From: an uncultured bacterium
GTDB lineage: Bacteria; CSSED10-310; CALFER01
DNA: 59,987 bases
Reading direction: 5' to 3'
Assembly (NCBI GenBank): GCA_937951895.1
Contig: CALFER010000041.1
Location: 1 to 59,987, forward strand
In this document: positions 1 to 8,119 of the stretch, in pieces
Numbering within the stretch: the first letter of the stretch is position 1
Layout of the letters: each line of letters starts with the position of its first letter
Program-made: the position numbers and the translations under genes
Notes under the pieces: generated by a model
Told to the model about the DNA's origin: nothing
The model's database searches: none
Seen by the model: the letters and a program-made list of their open reading frames with translations, nothing else

Positions 1-1987
1 CCGGAGCGAACATTCCCTGCGGAAGAGAATCATCGAAATCGTGAATTCGAAGGAACGGCCAGGTCGTCGTTCGAGATCCCCTTAGATAGAATCGATAATC
101 GCCTACTTCATTTTCTGGTGAGTGAGTTCCGGGAAAATGAGCCTTAAAGTATCGTTCAGATTCAGATGGGGAAGAATAGAAGTTTAAATCAGATGAAAGA
201 TTTGGGTCCTGCGGCCAAGGTTCTGATTCAGATACTTGAGGTATGGTGTTTTCTGTCTTGGCAATTCTGACCGGATTATCTAACAAAAGCTCATAACCCC
301 AAACTTTCCCAAGCTTGAGCCAGACCTGCGCGTCATCGGCGGAATAATGGTTATCTTTTCCGTATCCGGCGGAGAGGATGTAGTTGACCGGGATGGGTGT
401 CCCGCATTCCGGGATGGGCGTGGGGAAGATCTCAGGACCGCTGAAAATTGACTCAAGGTGGCCAGCCAGCGGATCATCGAACACGACGTTGTTTCGGCAG
501 GGAGGTTCGGGTGTCGGTAACGATGCCGGAACCTCCCACCAGAAATCGTCCGCATTGGACCACGGTTGTCCTGATTGCAACTCGACCTCTTCGCCGTCTT
601 CGAAGGTGCAGGGATTTTCTGGAGGAGACCCCGGGAATGGTGTGCAATCGACTTCGTATACACCGGTATGTTCATAACCCAAACAGTGCAACGCTTCTTT
701 GGTGTTGAACCCCGCTCCGAACAGATAACCGATGAACGCCCAGCGTCGACAGTTCGAGTCAAAATCCCGGCCTTTCGGTCGGTGCAATTCCCAAGAACTC
801 GTTCCCCGATGGCAGCCGTCGGTATCGACAAGTCGCGCCTTGTAGAAAGGTGTCGCCTGGGTGATGCAATCATCGGTGAGTCTTTCCGCTTGATCGCCAA
901 GAGTCACGACATTCCATCCCTTGATTTTCTGCTCATCACAAACTCCGGCAGGAGCGGGTGTCGGAGTAAATGACGGTAATGGTGGAGGAGGATTGGTCGG
1001 AGGTGTGGGATTGTCCTGATAGCCGTGATAAGCGGCATGCCGCGACATGATGTCAATATTGGAATCTTCGAGAATCGCTCGATCGATCGCCTGCTTTGCT
1101 TCGGTCGTTCCGCTGAGGGATTCGACACAGGAAACGAGTCGATCATGCTCATCGGACCCGCATTCCGATTTGATCCATCCCGAAACGGTGCTGATCCAGT
1201 TTTGAACCTGAGCGGTATTCGAGCACATGATCTCATTGGCAGTTTCATAGATCACATTCGGATAGTGTTTGGTCTCGCTTACAACTTTCCGGACAAAACT
1301 CTCCTGCACGTTCCTCAGGGCAGTGTTGTTCTCAAAGAAAGCACACAGGTTGTCCGAATCCGTGATCGTTGGATATGGGGTCGTCACCGTGTTGCTCGAA
1401 AGCCACGCAGAATAGTCGTGATCGTTGCTCAAGTCCTCGGCAAAATCGAACAGAGACAACAGCACGGTAACATGGTAATCCTGCGCGGCATCACAAACCC
1501 GATGCAGTCGATTGAAGTATTTCGTATTGAAGTTCGTAAGATCATACCCGTTTTCGTCACGGGTGAACGGGAAGCACCGTTCGGTATGATCGACATCTCC
1601 TGAATAGATGAAAAACCTGACCAGATTGATTCCCTGCGAACTCAGATAATCGAACAAGTAACTCGGCAATTCGGATTCGTCCCCGATTCCTGGTGCAAGG
1701 AGGGGATTCTCAAAATCACCCCCGCGGATTTCATAATATTCACCGGCACCTCGAAACAGAACAAGCGAGCCATCGGCGGAATAAATATGGTTCCCCTTTC
1801 GATGAAACCAACCACTCGTGAAAGTCGGCGTCGATAATGGTGTGTGTGATGGCGTTGGCGTTGCTGTCGGCTCTTGTCCAAGTACGCAAATGCCATTAAA
1901 CAACAACATCAGAAGACAGATAATGGTAAACGACGATCTGACGATCTGACGATCTGACGATCTGACGATCTGACGATCTGAGAACAT
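1..1987 (-). CDS. Secreted GH5-like glycoside hydrolase, partial (runs off left edge)
   Basis: An open frame of about 662 codons runs from the ATG at 1987 to the left edge with no stop, so the C-terminus is missing. The start has an ideal AAGGAGGT ribosome site 3 nt upstream. Residues 1-19 are an unusual basic repeat (SDRQIVRS twice) encoded by an 8-bp tandem DNA repeat; a hydrophobic signal segment follows (about 20-37), then a Thr-Pro linker (about 39-55). Residues 60-330 look like a clan GH-A TIM barrel: NLVRFFIYSG (121-130), VTVLLSLFDF (173-182) and PNVIYETANEI (243-253), in which E252 sits where GH5 enzymes have the acid/base Glu of the NEP motif. A second Pro-rich linker (about 329-347) leads to a Cys-containing region I do not recognise. 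I infer an exported polysaccharide-active or binding protein; the substrate is unknown. Confidence 0.75.
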   Translation of the reverse strand, partial: MFSDRQIVRSSDRQIVRSSFTIICLLMLLFNGICVLGQEPTATPTPSHTPLSTPTFTSGWFHRKGNHIYSADGSLVLFRGAGEYYEIRGGDFENPLLAPGIGDESELPSYLFDYLSSQGINLVRFFIYSGDVDHTERCFPFTRDENGYDLTNFNTKYFNRLHRVCDAAQDYHVTVLLSLFDFAEDLSNDHDYSAWLSSNTVTTPYPTITDSDNLCAFFENNTALRNVQESFVRKVVSETKHYPNVIYETANEIMCSNTAQVQNWISTVSGWIKSECGSDEHDRLVSCVESLSGTTEAKQAIDRAILEDSNIDIMSRHAAYHGYQDNPTPPTNPPPPLPSFTPTPAPAGVCDEQKIKGWNVVTLGDQAERLTDDCITQATPFYKARLVDTDGCHRGTSSWELHRPKGRDFDSNCRRWAFIGYLFGAGFNTKEALHCLGYEHTGVYEVDCTPFPGSPPENPCTFEDGEEVELQSGQPWSNADDFWWEVPASLPTPEPPCRNNVVFDDPLAGHLESIFSGPEIFPTPIPECGTPIPVNYILSAGYGKDNHYSADDAQVWLKLGKVWGYELLLDNPVRIAKTENTIPQVSESEPWPQDPNLSSDLNFYSSPSESERYFKAHFPGTHSPENEVGDYRFYLRGSRTTTWPFLRIHDFDDSLPQGMFAP
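1932..1979. repeat. Six tandem copies of an 8-bp repeat (GACGATCT)
   Basis: Six perfect, contiguous copies of GACGATCT lie inside the first 20 codons of the secreted hydrolase gene. The unit length is not a multiple of three, so gain or loss of one copy would shift the frame just downstream of the start codon. The array encodes the SDRQIVRS octapeptide twice. Confidence 0.95.
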
Positions 1988-2052
1988 AATACCTCCTTGT
2001 TGAATGTTATCAGAAATCACACCGAAGCAACACGAAAAGAGACGATTAAGTT

Positions 2053-2081
2053 ATGATACAAGGAGGTAGGAATTTCGGCAA
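2053..2081 (-). promoter_or_regulatory. Candidate sigma-70-type promoter for the GH5-like gene
   Basis: On the minus strand TTGCCG (2081-2076) and TATCAT (2058-2053) are separated by 17 bp, giving a leader of about 60 nt before the ATG at 1987. This is inference from consensus similarity only. Confidence 0.35.
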
Positions 2082-2149
2082 GTTAAAACAGGGAGATATC
2101 CCTTTCTTTCCCCCTCCGTTTCCACGGTTTGTTGAACGGTAACCCCTCT

Positions 2150-3811
2150 TTATTCTTCGTAACCGAAGGATTTCATATCATACATGCCGATCAGGCGGGT
2201 TTCGGCATCGTCGAGAAACGCGGACCAGAATCGGATATCGGCTTGTGATCCGGGAACATCGGGCCAGGTGAACGAGATCAACCGTTCATTGAGGACACGG
2301 GTGCGGGATGCGAGCAGCCTGGAAACCCCCGATGGTTCCTTCTCCCAGGCCGGCCAGAACCAGAACTCGCCGCCGATGTCCAGCACGAGATACAGGCGTG
2401 ACGCGATATCTTCCGGCCGGTCGTTCCAGTAATTGATTCCCAGTATGAAGGTGTCTCCGGGTTGGAACACGGCCTGATTGATCATGACCTGCACGGCCAC
2501 CGCCGCATCTTCCGGCAGAGGCGTCGGTGTGGGAGGCGGCGCATCCAGCATGACGGCGGTTTCGATCGTCGCCGCGAGCAACGCTCGTACTGTCTCGGTG
2601 AAAAACGCGACGTCGATCTTGTCCGGCGTGTCCTGCGCATTGTGATAATACGGATAATTCAACGGCTCGTCTTCGATTCCGAGAAACGCCGGATAGCCGT
2701 GGAGCCAGAACGGGGAGTGGTCCGAATAGACCAGCGTCGCATCGTTCACCGCCACAGTGGGAAGCGACGTGTAGGCGTCGGCGCATTCGATGAAGAACCC
2801 CACGAGACTCATCGAGTCGGGATTGCCGATGACGTCGAGATCTTCCGGGGCGGGAGACACCCATCCGACCATGTCGTAGTTGTAAACCGCCACGATGTTC
2901 TCCTCGATCGCCGCCGCGCGTTCCGCGTAGGCATACGAACCGAAGAGCCCCTCTTCTTCACCGGCGAATGAAACGATCCGGAGCGTCCGGTCGAACGGTA
3001 TTCCGGCCAGAAGACGCGCCGTCTGGAGAATGGCCGCAGTGCCCGTTCCGTTGTCGTCAGCGCCGGGGCACGTCGGAATTCTCGGGTTGCTGTTGATCGA
3101 ATCGTAATGCGCGCAGATCACGACGATCTCGTCGGGGCGAATCAATCCGCGAGACTCGGCGATCACGTTCGGCGCCATGTCGGGGCGGAACCGCTGCGTC
3201 GTGATGGCGTATCCCAGGTCATGGTATTGCTGCCGGAGCCATTCTCCGGCCTGTTCGCACCCGGTGTGCATCGAATGACGACTCCGGTAATCCGCCAGAT
3301 GCGTGACATCCGCCATCAGATCCGTCGAAGACACCGTGTTGACGATCGACTGGACGGCTGGTTTCGCCGAGACTCTTCCGGGAGCTTCGAAACGGACGGG
3401 AGCACGATAGACGACGGGATGCGGAAGGCGGACACCCGGCAACCGATCGAACGCCGGGCTGTCCGGAGCGATGCTCACCAGGCACATCGCGTCATCCAGA
3501 GCGACACAGTGTGCAAAGCGGGGATCGCTTCGAGCGGATTCTTCGGTTGCATGGATCAGATAGAGCATGTTGAGGGGTGAGGGGGGAACAAGCGGGCGGG
3601 CGTCGGGAGCGCTGTTCGAGTCGACCAGTGCCCAGCGATCCGAGATCCACCAGATGGAGCGGCCCAGTTCAGACAGGCTTTCGCGGGAGGCGGCGTCCGG
3701 CAACTCGATCCGGCTGATGCCGGGATGTCCGGCGGTCTGGAACAGAGCCAGAGACGGGGTGGTCAGCGAGGCAATCGATAAAAGTATCAGGAACCATCCG
3801 GATTGTTTCAT
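2150..3811 (-). CDS. Secreted M28-family zinc aminopeptidase with C-terminal FWPxW domain
   Basis: Predicted 553-aa exported peptidase of the M28 (Aap/PSMA-like) family, which removes N-terminal amino acids using two zinc ions. The family's metal and catalytic residues are visible: H235 in CAHYDS, D252 in GADDNGTG, E285/E286 in GEEEGLFGS, D313 in NYDMVG and H390 in YYHNAQDT. Residues 1-23 are a signal peptide; a Pro/Thr linker (425-433) connects to a C-terminal domain (about 436-553) with FQPGDTF and FWFWPAW, shared with four other proteins here. The frame is open further upstream to a GTG at 4078, but the ATG at 3811 was chosen because it has AAGGAGGG upstream and directly begins the signal peptide. 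It is divergent from the sigma-54-controlled gene at 4147. Confidence 0.9.
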   Translation of the reverse strand: MKQSGWFLILLSIASLTTPSLALFQTAGHPGISRIELPDAASRESLSELGRSIWWISDRWALVDSNSAPDARPLVPPSPLNMLYLIHATEESARSDPRFAHCVALDDAMCLVSIAPDSPAFDRLPGVRLPHPVVYRAPVRFEAPGRVSAKPAVQSIVNTVSSTDLMADVTHLADYRSRHSMHTGCEQAGEWLRQQYHDLGYAITTQRFRPDMAPNVIAESRGLIRPDEIVVICAHYDSINSNPRIPTCPGADDNGTGTAAILQTARLLAGIPFDRTLRIVSFAGEEEGLFGSYAYAERAAAIEENIVAVYNYDMVGWVSPAPEDLDVIGNPDSMSLVGFFIECADAYTSLPTVAVNDATLVYSDHSPFWLHGYPAFLGIEDEPLNYPYYHNAQDTPDKIDVAFFTETVRALLAATIETAVMLDAPPPTPTPLPEDAAVAVQVMINQAVFQPGDTFILGINYWNDRPEDIASRLYLVLDIGGEFWFWPAWEKEPSGVSRLLASRTRVLNERLISFTWPDVPGSQADIRFWSAFLDDAETRLIGMYDMKSFGYEE

Positions 3812-3839
3812 GGGAGCAGCTCCCTCCTTGTCCTGCTGG

Positions 3840-3868
3840 ATCATACGTATTTGAAGGGAAAAAGTTAA
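3840..3868 (-). promoter_or_regulatory. Candidate sigma-70-type promoter for the M28 peptidase
   Basis: TTAACT (3868-3863) and TATGAT (3845-3840) lie 17 bp apart on the minus strand. Transcription would start near 3833, giving a short leader with the AAGGAGGG ribosome site before the ATG at 3811. Confidence 0.4.
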
Positions 3869-3907
3869 GGGAAGCGTCAGACAAGAAAGCACGTGTGTCA
3901 GATGTGT

Positions 3908-3944
3908 CGCGAATCGAAACAATCGCGAACGTGTAGCGATTCGC
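3908..3944. promoter_or_regulatory. Candidate enhancer (UAS) for the sigma-54 activator
   Basis: Two TCGCGA palindromes (3908-3913 and 3923-3928, 15 bp apart) overlap an 8-bp perfect inverted repeat, GCGAATCG (3909-3916) and CGATTCGC (3937-3944). The site is about 155-190 bp upstream of the expected sigma-54 start (about 4099), a usual distance for NtrC-type enhancers. Which protein binds is inference. Confidence 0.4.
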
Positions 3945-4071
3945 TGCACGGATCGGGAGCCCTTGAGTTTGCTGCGATCCGGCGGGCGTATGCCGGATTT
4001 TTCATGAGATCTGCCCGTTGGTTTTGTGGAGCAAATGCGTTTAACTGATTGAATAATATATGTTATTGGGG

Positions 4072-4088
4072 TTGGCACGGAGGTTGCT
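4072..4088 (+). promoter_or_regulatory. Consensus sigma-54 (-24/-12) promoter
   Basis: The sequence TTGGCACGGAGGTTGCT matches the RpoN consensus TGGCACG-N4-TTGC(A/T) at every conserved base. The -24 GG is at 4074-4075 and the -12 GC at 4086-4087, so transcription should start near 4099, 48 nt before the ATG at 4147. A sigma-54-type activator gene lies just downstream at 4712. Confidence 0.85.
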
Positions 4089-4146
4089 AAAACAATGGGC
4101 GTGGGTCGAAACCCTAAACCTTAACGGTCGCGAAGGAGGATGGAAC

Positions 4147-4551
4147 ATGAAACGGTTTGGAATGGCAGTGATTCTGGGTATCCTGGTGGTGAGTATGGCG
4201 AGTTTTGCTCTTGCGGGCGCTGACGGCGGGTATCTTTCGGGGACCGTGGTTGACGCGGAAGCCGGTCTGCCGGTTGAAGGTGCGCTGGTATTTGTCCGGA
4301 TCTGCATGGGTGGCGATGGTGGAGTCCAGGGTACGCACATCTACTCGGACACAACCGATGCGGATGGCGCTTTCTACATTGCGGATCTTCCTGCAGGCGA
4401 ATGGGAAGCGATCGCGAAGAAACGCGGAGTGGGTCGGGATGAAGAAACGATTCTGATCGAAGTGGGCTATGAGACTGTTGTCAGCTTCGAACTTGCTCCG
4501 ACCGGTGGTAACCTCATGCTTCAGATCCGTGAACATCAGAACGAAGAGTGA
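4147..4551 (+). CDS. Small secreted carboxypeptidase-regulatory-like domain protein
   Basis: A 134-aa protein with a clear signal peptide (MKRFGMAVILGILVVSMASF, ending near residue 23). The mature part resembles one carboxypeptidase-regulatory-like (prealbumin-like beta-sandwich) domain: SGTVVDAEAGLPVEGALVFV, then TTDADGAFYIADLPAGEW and a closing VSFEL strand. Such domains bind or present surface partners and have no catalytic residues. The ATG at 4147 is preceded by GGAGGATGGAAC; the frame is open upstream to 4060, which lies before the predicted transcription start and is not used. It sits alone between a sigma-54 promoter and an intrinsic terminator, so it is probably a monocistronic, conditionally expressed exported protein. 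Its biological role is unknown. Confidence 0.8.
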   Translation: MKRFGMAVILGILVVSMASFALAGADGGYLSGTVVDAEAGLPVEGALVFVRICMGGDGGVQGTHIYSDTTDADGAFYIADLPAGEWEAIAKKRGVGRDEETILIEVGYETVVSFELAPTGGNLMLQIREHQNEE

Positions 4552-4568
4552 GTCATGTTGATGCTCTC

Positions 4569-4597
4569 GGGGGGCCGAAAGGCTCCCCATTTTTTTT
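4569..4597 (+). terminator. Intrinsic terminator
   Basis: An 8-bp G/C-rich stem (GGGGGGCC with GGCTCCCC, one G-T pair) closes a GAAA loop and is followed by A and eight T. It lies 17 nt after the stop of the gene at 4147. Confidence 0.85.
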
Positions 4598-4711
4598 GGT
4601 TGAAACTTCGATTGAAACATCGTGTCTAATAACGAGAGTGTCCGGGGGGCGGCCGGGGGAAGCCGGTCTGGCTGGGCATGAACAGGAACAGGGGCGTCAT
4701 CGGAACGGTTC

Positions 4712-6112
4712 ATGAAGGAAAAAGGCGAAAAAACGATTCATATCTGTCTGATCACTGACGGTGAGTCTCCGGAGGAGTTGATCCGCGCAATCCCGAAGGA
4801 TGAACACATCGGGGTGATCCGGATGTCGATTCCGGAAATCCAGCCGGCGACGATCCGTCTGAGCGATATCTTCCTGGTGCGGACTCAGGACGCGAAAACG
4901 CTCAAGTCCGAACCGATTCTCACGCTGCTTGACGGCAGGGGTCGCAAACGAACCGCGCTGATCGCATCCGGTCTGAAACCGAACGAGGTGATCCGGTATG
5001 TGCGATCAGGCTTTGTCGACGTGTTCGATCTCGAGGCGGAATCGGATCTGATCCGCGAGTGGGTACTGGATCGGTATGAAGAAGTCTTGCGGGCGTTCGG
5101 CAAGGAGGAGCAACCGGCGGGACATGACCCGGCCGAGCGGATAATCGGTGAAAGTCACGAGATTGAATCCGTTCGTCGCCTCTGCAGACAGGCGGCCGGA
5201 GTATCCGCGCTGACCGTGTTGATTCAAGGCAGCACGGGAACGGGCAAGGAGTTGGTGGCGCGCGTCATTCATGATCTGTCCGCGCGGGCACACGGGCCTT
5301 TCGTTGAAGTCAATTGTTCTGCGATCCCGGAAACGCTGATGGAATCAGAGTTGTTCGGGTATGAGAAAGGTGCGTTTACGGATGCCAGACGGCAGAAGAA
5401 GGGATTATTCGAACTCGCACATGAAGGCACGTTGTTCCTCGATGAAATCGGCACGATGTCCTTGCAGATGCAGAACAAGATCTTGAAGACGGTTGAGGAG
5501 AAAAAAATCCGTCGAATTGGTGGAGATTCCGAGATCGGCATCGATGTGAAGATCATCGCTGGAACCAATGTCAATCTCAGGGAAGCGTCAGAAAAAGGTC
5601 AATTCCGACCGGATCTTTTTTACCGCCTGAATGTCTTTACGATCCATATTCCGGATCTCTCCAGCCGGCCCTCTGATATCGGCATGTTATCGATGTTCTT
5701 CCTGAAGGAAATCAATAAACGATATGGTCTGGACATCAATGGTTTTCATCCATCTGTCATCGAACTTTTGAATCAATACGCCTGGCCGGGAAATGTCCGG
5801 GAATTGAAACATGCCGTAGAGCGGTCTGCGGTGATGGCGGGAAGCGGCCGGATTTTACCCTCGCATCTGCCCGAGGAAATGCAAAAAGCCGATCTTCTCC
5901 GGGAAGAAAACCTCCTGGAAAATCTCGATGACCGCAATATTCTGAAAATACCGCTGCCTCCGGATGGCATCGCGTTGAATGATCTCGATACATACATCAT
6001 TCGTGATGTGTTGAAGCGCTTCAATCACAATCAGTCTCGCGCGGCTTCTTTCCTGCGAATATCCCGAACACGCCTGATTCGACATCTTCCTCCGCGGGAC
6101 GAGAGGCGCTGA
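4712..6112 (+). CDS. Sigma-54-dependent transcriptional activator (NtrC/bEBP family)
   Basis: A 466-aa bacterial enhancer-binding protein. Residues 1-130 form a divergent receiver-like regulatory domain without an obvious phosphoacceptor context. Residues 145-380 are the AAA+ core: Walker A GSTGTGKE (173-180), the sigma-54-contacting loop GAFTDA (220-225; GAFTGA in the archetype, a common variant), Walker B LFLDEIG (241-247), and an arginine-finger region after RPDLFYRLNVF. The C-terminus has a Fis-type helix-turn-helix (about 435-460, SRAASFLRISRTRLIRHL). The upstream neighbour has a near-perfect sigma-54 promoter with an enhancer-like repeat, its likely target. The TGA stop overlaps a downstream ATG, but the better start of the next gene is at 6220. 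It probably forms an operon with the lipoprotein and TPR genes. The signal is unknown; partner-protein control is possible because phosphorylation looks unlikely. Confidence 0.92.
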   Translation: MKEKGEKTIHICLITDGESPEELIRAIPKDEHIGVIRMSIPEIQPATIRLSDIFLVRTQDAKTLKSEPILTLLDGRGRKRTALIASGLKPNEVIRYVRSGFVDVFDLEAESDLIREWVLDRYEEVLRAFGKEEQPAGHDPAERIIGESHEIESVRRLCRQAAGVSALTVLIQGSTGTGKELVARVIHDLSARAHGPFVEVNCSAIPETLMESELFGYEKGAFTDARRQKKGLFELAHEGTLFLDEIGTMSLQMQNKILKTVEEKKIRRIGGDSEIGIDVKIIAGTNVNLREASEKGQFRPDLFYRLNVFTIHIPDLSSRPSDIGMLSMFFLKEINKRYGLDINGFHPSVIELLNQYAWPGNVRELKHAVERSAVMAGSGRILPSHLPEEMQKADLLREENLLENLDDRNILKIPLPPDGIALNDLDTYIIRDVLKRFNHNQSRAASFLRISRTRLIRHLPPRDERR

Positions 6113-6219
6113 TGGGCAATCGAGAAAGAATATGGTTCATTCAAAACCGAGTCTTGAATCAGGCATGGGAATTGCTGCAGTGTGATGTGGGAACGAGAGG
6201 TTCTTCCCGGGAGGTTCAG

Positions 6220-6888
6220 ATGAGACGAAAACAGCACCAGTATCGAGTGGCCGTTCGATTGATGATAGCAGTCGTGGGCTTGAATCTGTTTGCGGGTTGC
6301 GCGAACCCTCCGACCGCCCCCGAGGAACCCGCGATGTTCGCGGCGGATTCCGATGCGGCGACTTTCCAATCCATCGGGATGGATCCCCTGATCCAACAGG
6401 CCGGACCATTATCGGCATGGGATCCCGAACCCGATCCATTCACCCGGAACGAGTCGCTGCGGAATCAGGGGATGGGCAATCATTACTCCGAGACATTCAT
6501 CTCGGTCGAACAAGGCGGAACTCTTGAATTCTTCAACGGAAATCTCATGGTGCTCCCCCGTGCTCTCTCTGCTGATACAACGATATGGGCTCGGATTTTT
6601 CGATTGAACCGGCATGGTTTCTTTAAACGTATCTACGAATTCGGTCCTTCCGGAACAACATTCGATCCGGATGCGATGCTGACACTCTACTATGGAGATC
6701 TCGGACCTCTCATGCCGAATTCGCTCGAATTGAAGGTCTATAATGAGAGCACCGGGCGATGGGATGTCGCCGGGCATATGATCAACCACCCGGAGTCCCG
6801 CAGTTTTGTCGGACCGATCGAACACTTCTCACGATACTCCCTTTCGGGCAACGGTCAGGTTCTCGCTCCCGAAATCGAGGAAGACTGA
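6220..6888 (+). CDS. Predicted lipoprotein, unknown function
   Basis: A 222-aa protein with a lipoprotein signal peptide: basic N-terminus, hydrophobic stretch and lipobox LFAGC, placing the lipidated Cys at residue 27. The mature region is beta-rich (SRYSLSGNGQ near the end) and I recognise no enzyme motif. The ATG at 6220 has the ribosome site GGGAGG 7 nt upstream. An earlier ATG at 6112 overlaps the activator stop but would add 36 residues ahead of the signal peptide, so it is rejected. The next gene follows after 6 nt, indicating co-transcription with the activator and the TPR gene. Confidence 0.7.
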   Translation: MRRKQHQYRVAVRLMIAVVGLNLFAGCANPPTAPEEPAMFAADSDAATFQSIGMDPLIQQAGPLSAWDPEPDPFTRNESLRNQGMGNHYSETFISVEQGGTLEFFNGNLMVLPRALSADTTIWARIFRLNRHGFFKRIYEFGPSGTTFDPDAMLTLYYGDLGPLMPNSLELKVYNESTGRWDVAGHMINHPESRSFVGPIEHFSRYSLSGNGQVLAPEIEED

Positions 6889-6894
6889 GCGTAT

Positions 6895-8076
6895 ATGCGA
6901 ACGGAATGGATGGCATTGAAACGCACGATATCCGAAATCGATCATCCGGATTGGACGGACATCGCCGGTAAGTGTGAACTGGCGATGATCCGGGATGGGA
7001 TGAAACCGGATTCGAATACGATCGTGTGTGGACTGGAACTGGTCGATGCCATCCCCTGGGATCAGCTTTCCGGAATGCAGAAAACGCGTGTTCGTCTTCT
7101 GCTGAGGTTGGGCAGGATTGCCGAACAGCTCGGACAGTGGTCTTCCGCGAGCACCTGTTTCCAATCTGCAGGAACGCTCGCGCACACATCCGGGGAATAT
7201 CGCCTCCAGGCTATCGCTCTGATGGAAGAAGGTGAACTTCTCAGACGGATGGGAAAGCTTGAACAATCCGTTTCCTGCCAGGAACAAGCCATTGATCTTG
7301 CACGCCGCGAAGGCCTGCTCGCGGAGGAGGCTGATGCCTCTAACAATCTCGCCAACGCACTCACGGAACTCGGCGAGATCGACCGGGCGCAGGATTGTTT
7401 CGCCGGCAGTCTCGAAATTGCCGAGCGCCTGAATGAATCGCGCATCGAAGGACATGTTTACAACAATCTGGGGGTTATCCGCTGCATCCAGGGAACCTTT
7501 CGAGAAGCGATCGGCGACTTTTCCCGGGCGGTCACCAAGAGGGAGCAATCTTCGGATACCCGCGGAATCATCGAAACATATCATAATATGAGCATGGCCT
7601 TTAAGGATCTCGGCGATCTCAATCGAGCAGAAGAATCCATCCAGATCGCGCTTGAAAAAGGAGCCTCGATTTCAAACGAAGGCTTGATGACGAATCTGAT
7701 GCTGACCTCGCTCGAGATCAAGATTCTTAAAAAAGATTATGAGTATGCCAAGTATTTCGCTCGGATAATCGAAGCCAGGCAGAAGAAAATCGGCGACACT
7801 CCGGGTTTGGCAGAAACGCTGAAACTCAAAGGCACAATCTGTCTTGGAATGAAAGACGGGATTCAGGCGGATGCGTTCTTCCAGGCTGCGCTGAAAATGT
7901 TTGCCGGTATGAAGTTGCTGCACGGCGAAGCGGAAACGCTCGAACTGCTGGCGGAATGCAAGGTTTTGTCGGGTGATCACGATGCGGCAGGTTCCTATCG
8001 TACCCGGGCGGGTCAACTGTACTCAAGATTGGGAAATCACGAGAAGGCAGCGCGTCTGTTGATCCAGCCGGAGTAA
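6895..8076 (+). CDS. Tetratricopeptide-repeat protein (cytoplasmic)
   Basis: A 393-aa protein made almost entirely of TPR helices from about residue 70 onward; repeats include EADASNNLANALTELGEIDR and VYNNLGVIRCIQGTFREAI. No signal peptide or membrane segment is visible, so it should be cytoplasmic and act as a protein-protein scaffold. It is the last gene of the activator-lipoprotein-TPR group and converges on the protease gene at 8120. An internal Met at residue 6 is an alternative start. Its TPR style resembles the C-terminal halves of the giant signalling proteins at 43-54 kb, which may indicate common descent. The partner protein is unknown. Confidence 0.8.
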   Translation: MRTEWMALKRTISEIDHPDWTDIAGKCELAMIRDGMKPDSNTIVCGLELVDAIPWDQLSGMQKTRVRLLLRLGRIAEQLGQWSSASTCFQSAGTLAHTSGEYRLQAIALMEEGELLRRMGKLEQSVSCQEQAIDLARREGLLAEEADASNNLANALTELGEIDRAQDCFAGSLEIAERLNESRIEGHVYNNLGVIRCIQGTFREAIGDFSRAVTKREQSSDTRGIIETYHNMSMAFKDLGDLNRAEESIQIALEKGASISNEGLMTNLMLTSLEIKILKKDYEYAKYFARIIEARQKKIGDTPGLAETLKLKGTICLGMKDGIQADAFFQAALKMFAGMKLLHGEAETLELLAECKVLSGDHDAAGSYRTRAGQLYSRLGNHEKAARLLIQPE

Positions 8077-8119
8077 GCGGGAGCAGGAGTCCTTCCCGTT
8101 CGCGCCTGAATGGATGCGC

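Larger units (their letters stand above)
3812..4146. other. Divergent intergenic regulatory region (335 bp)
   Basis: No gene. This region holds the leader and sigma-70-type promoter of the M28 gene, a cluster of TCGCGA-type palindromes and an 8-bp inverted repeat (3908-3944), and the sigma-54 promoter (4072-4088) of the gene at 4147 with its 48-nt leader. Confidence 0.7.

Noticed and set aside
280..900. 206-codon minus-strand frame with ATG inside the partial hydrolase gene
   Set aside because: Composition is Arg/Ser-rich low-complexity; the other minus frame is open for 662 codons with signal peptide and GH5-like motifs.
3812..4078. Upstream in-frame extension of the M28 peptidase to a GTG
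   Set aside because: It would put about 89 residues before a clear signal peptide and ribosome site, and covers the predicted promoter and enhancer.
5367..5390. GAFTDA instead of GAFTGA in the sigma-54 activator
   Set aside because: This variant is common in functional activators, so it is not evidence of loss of function.
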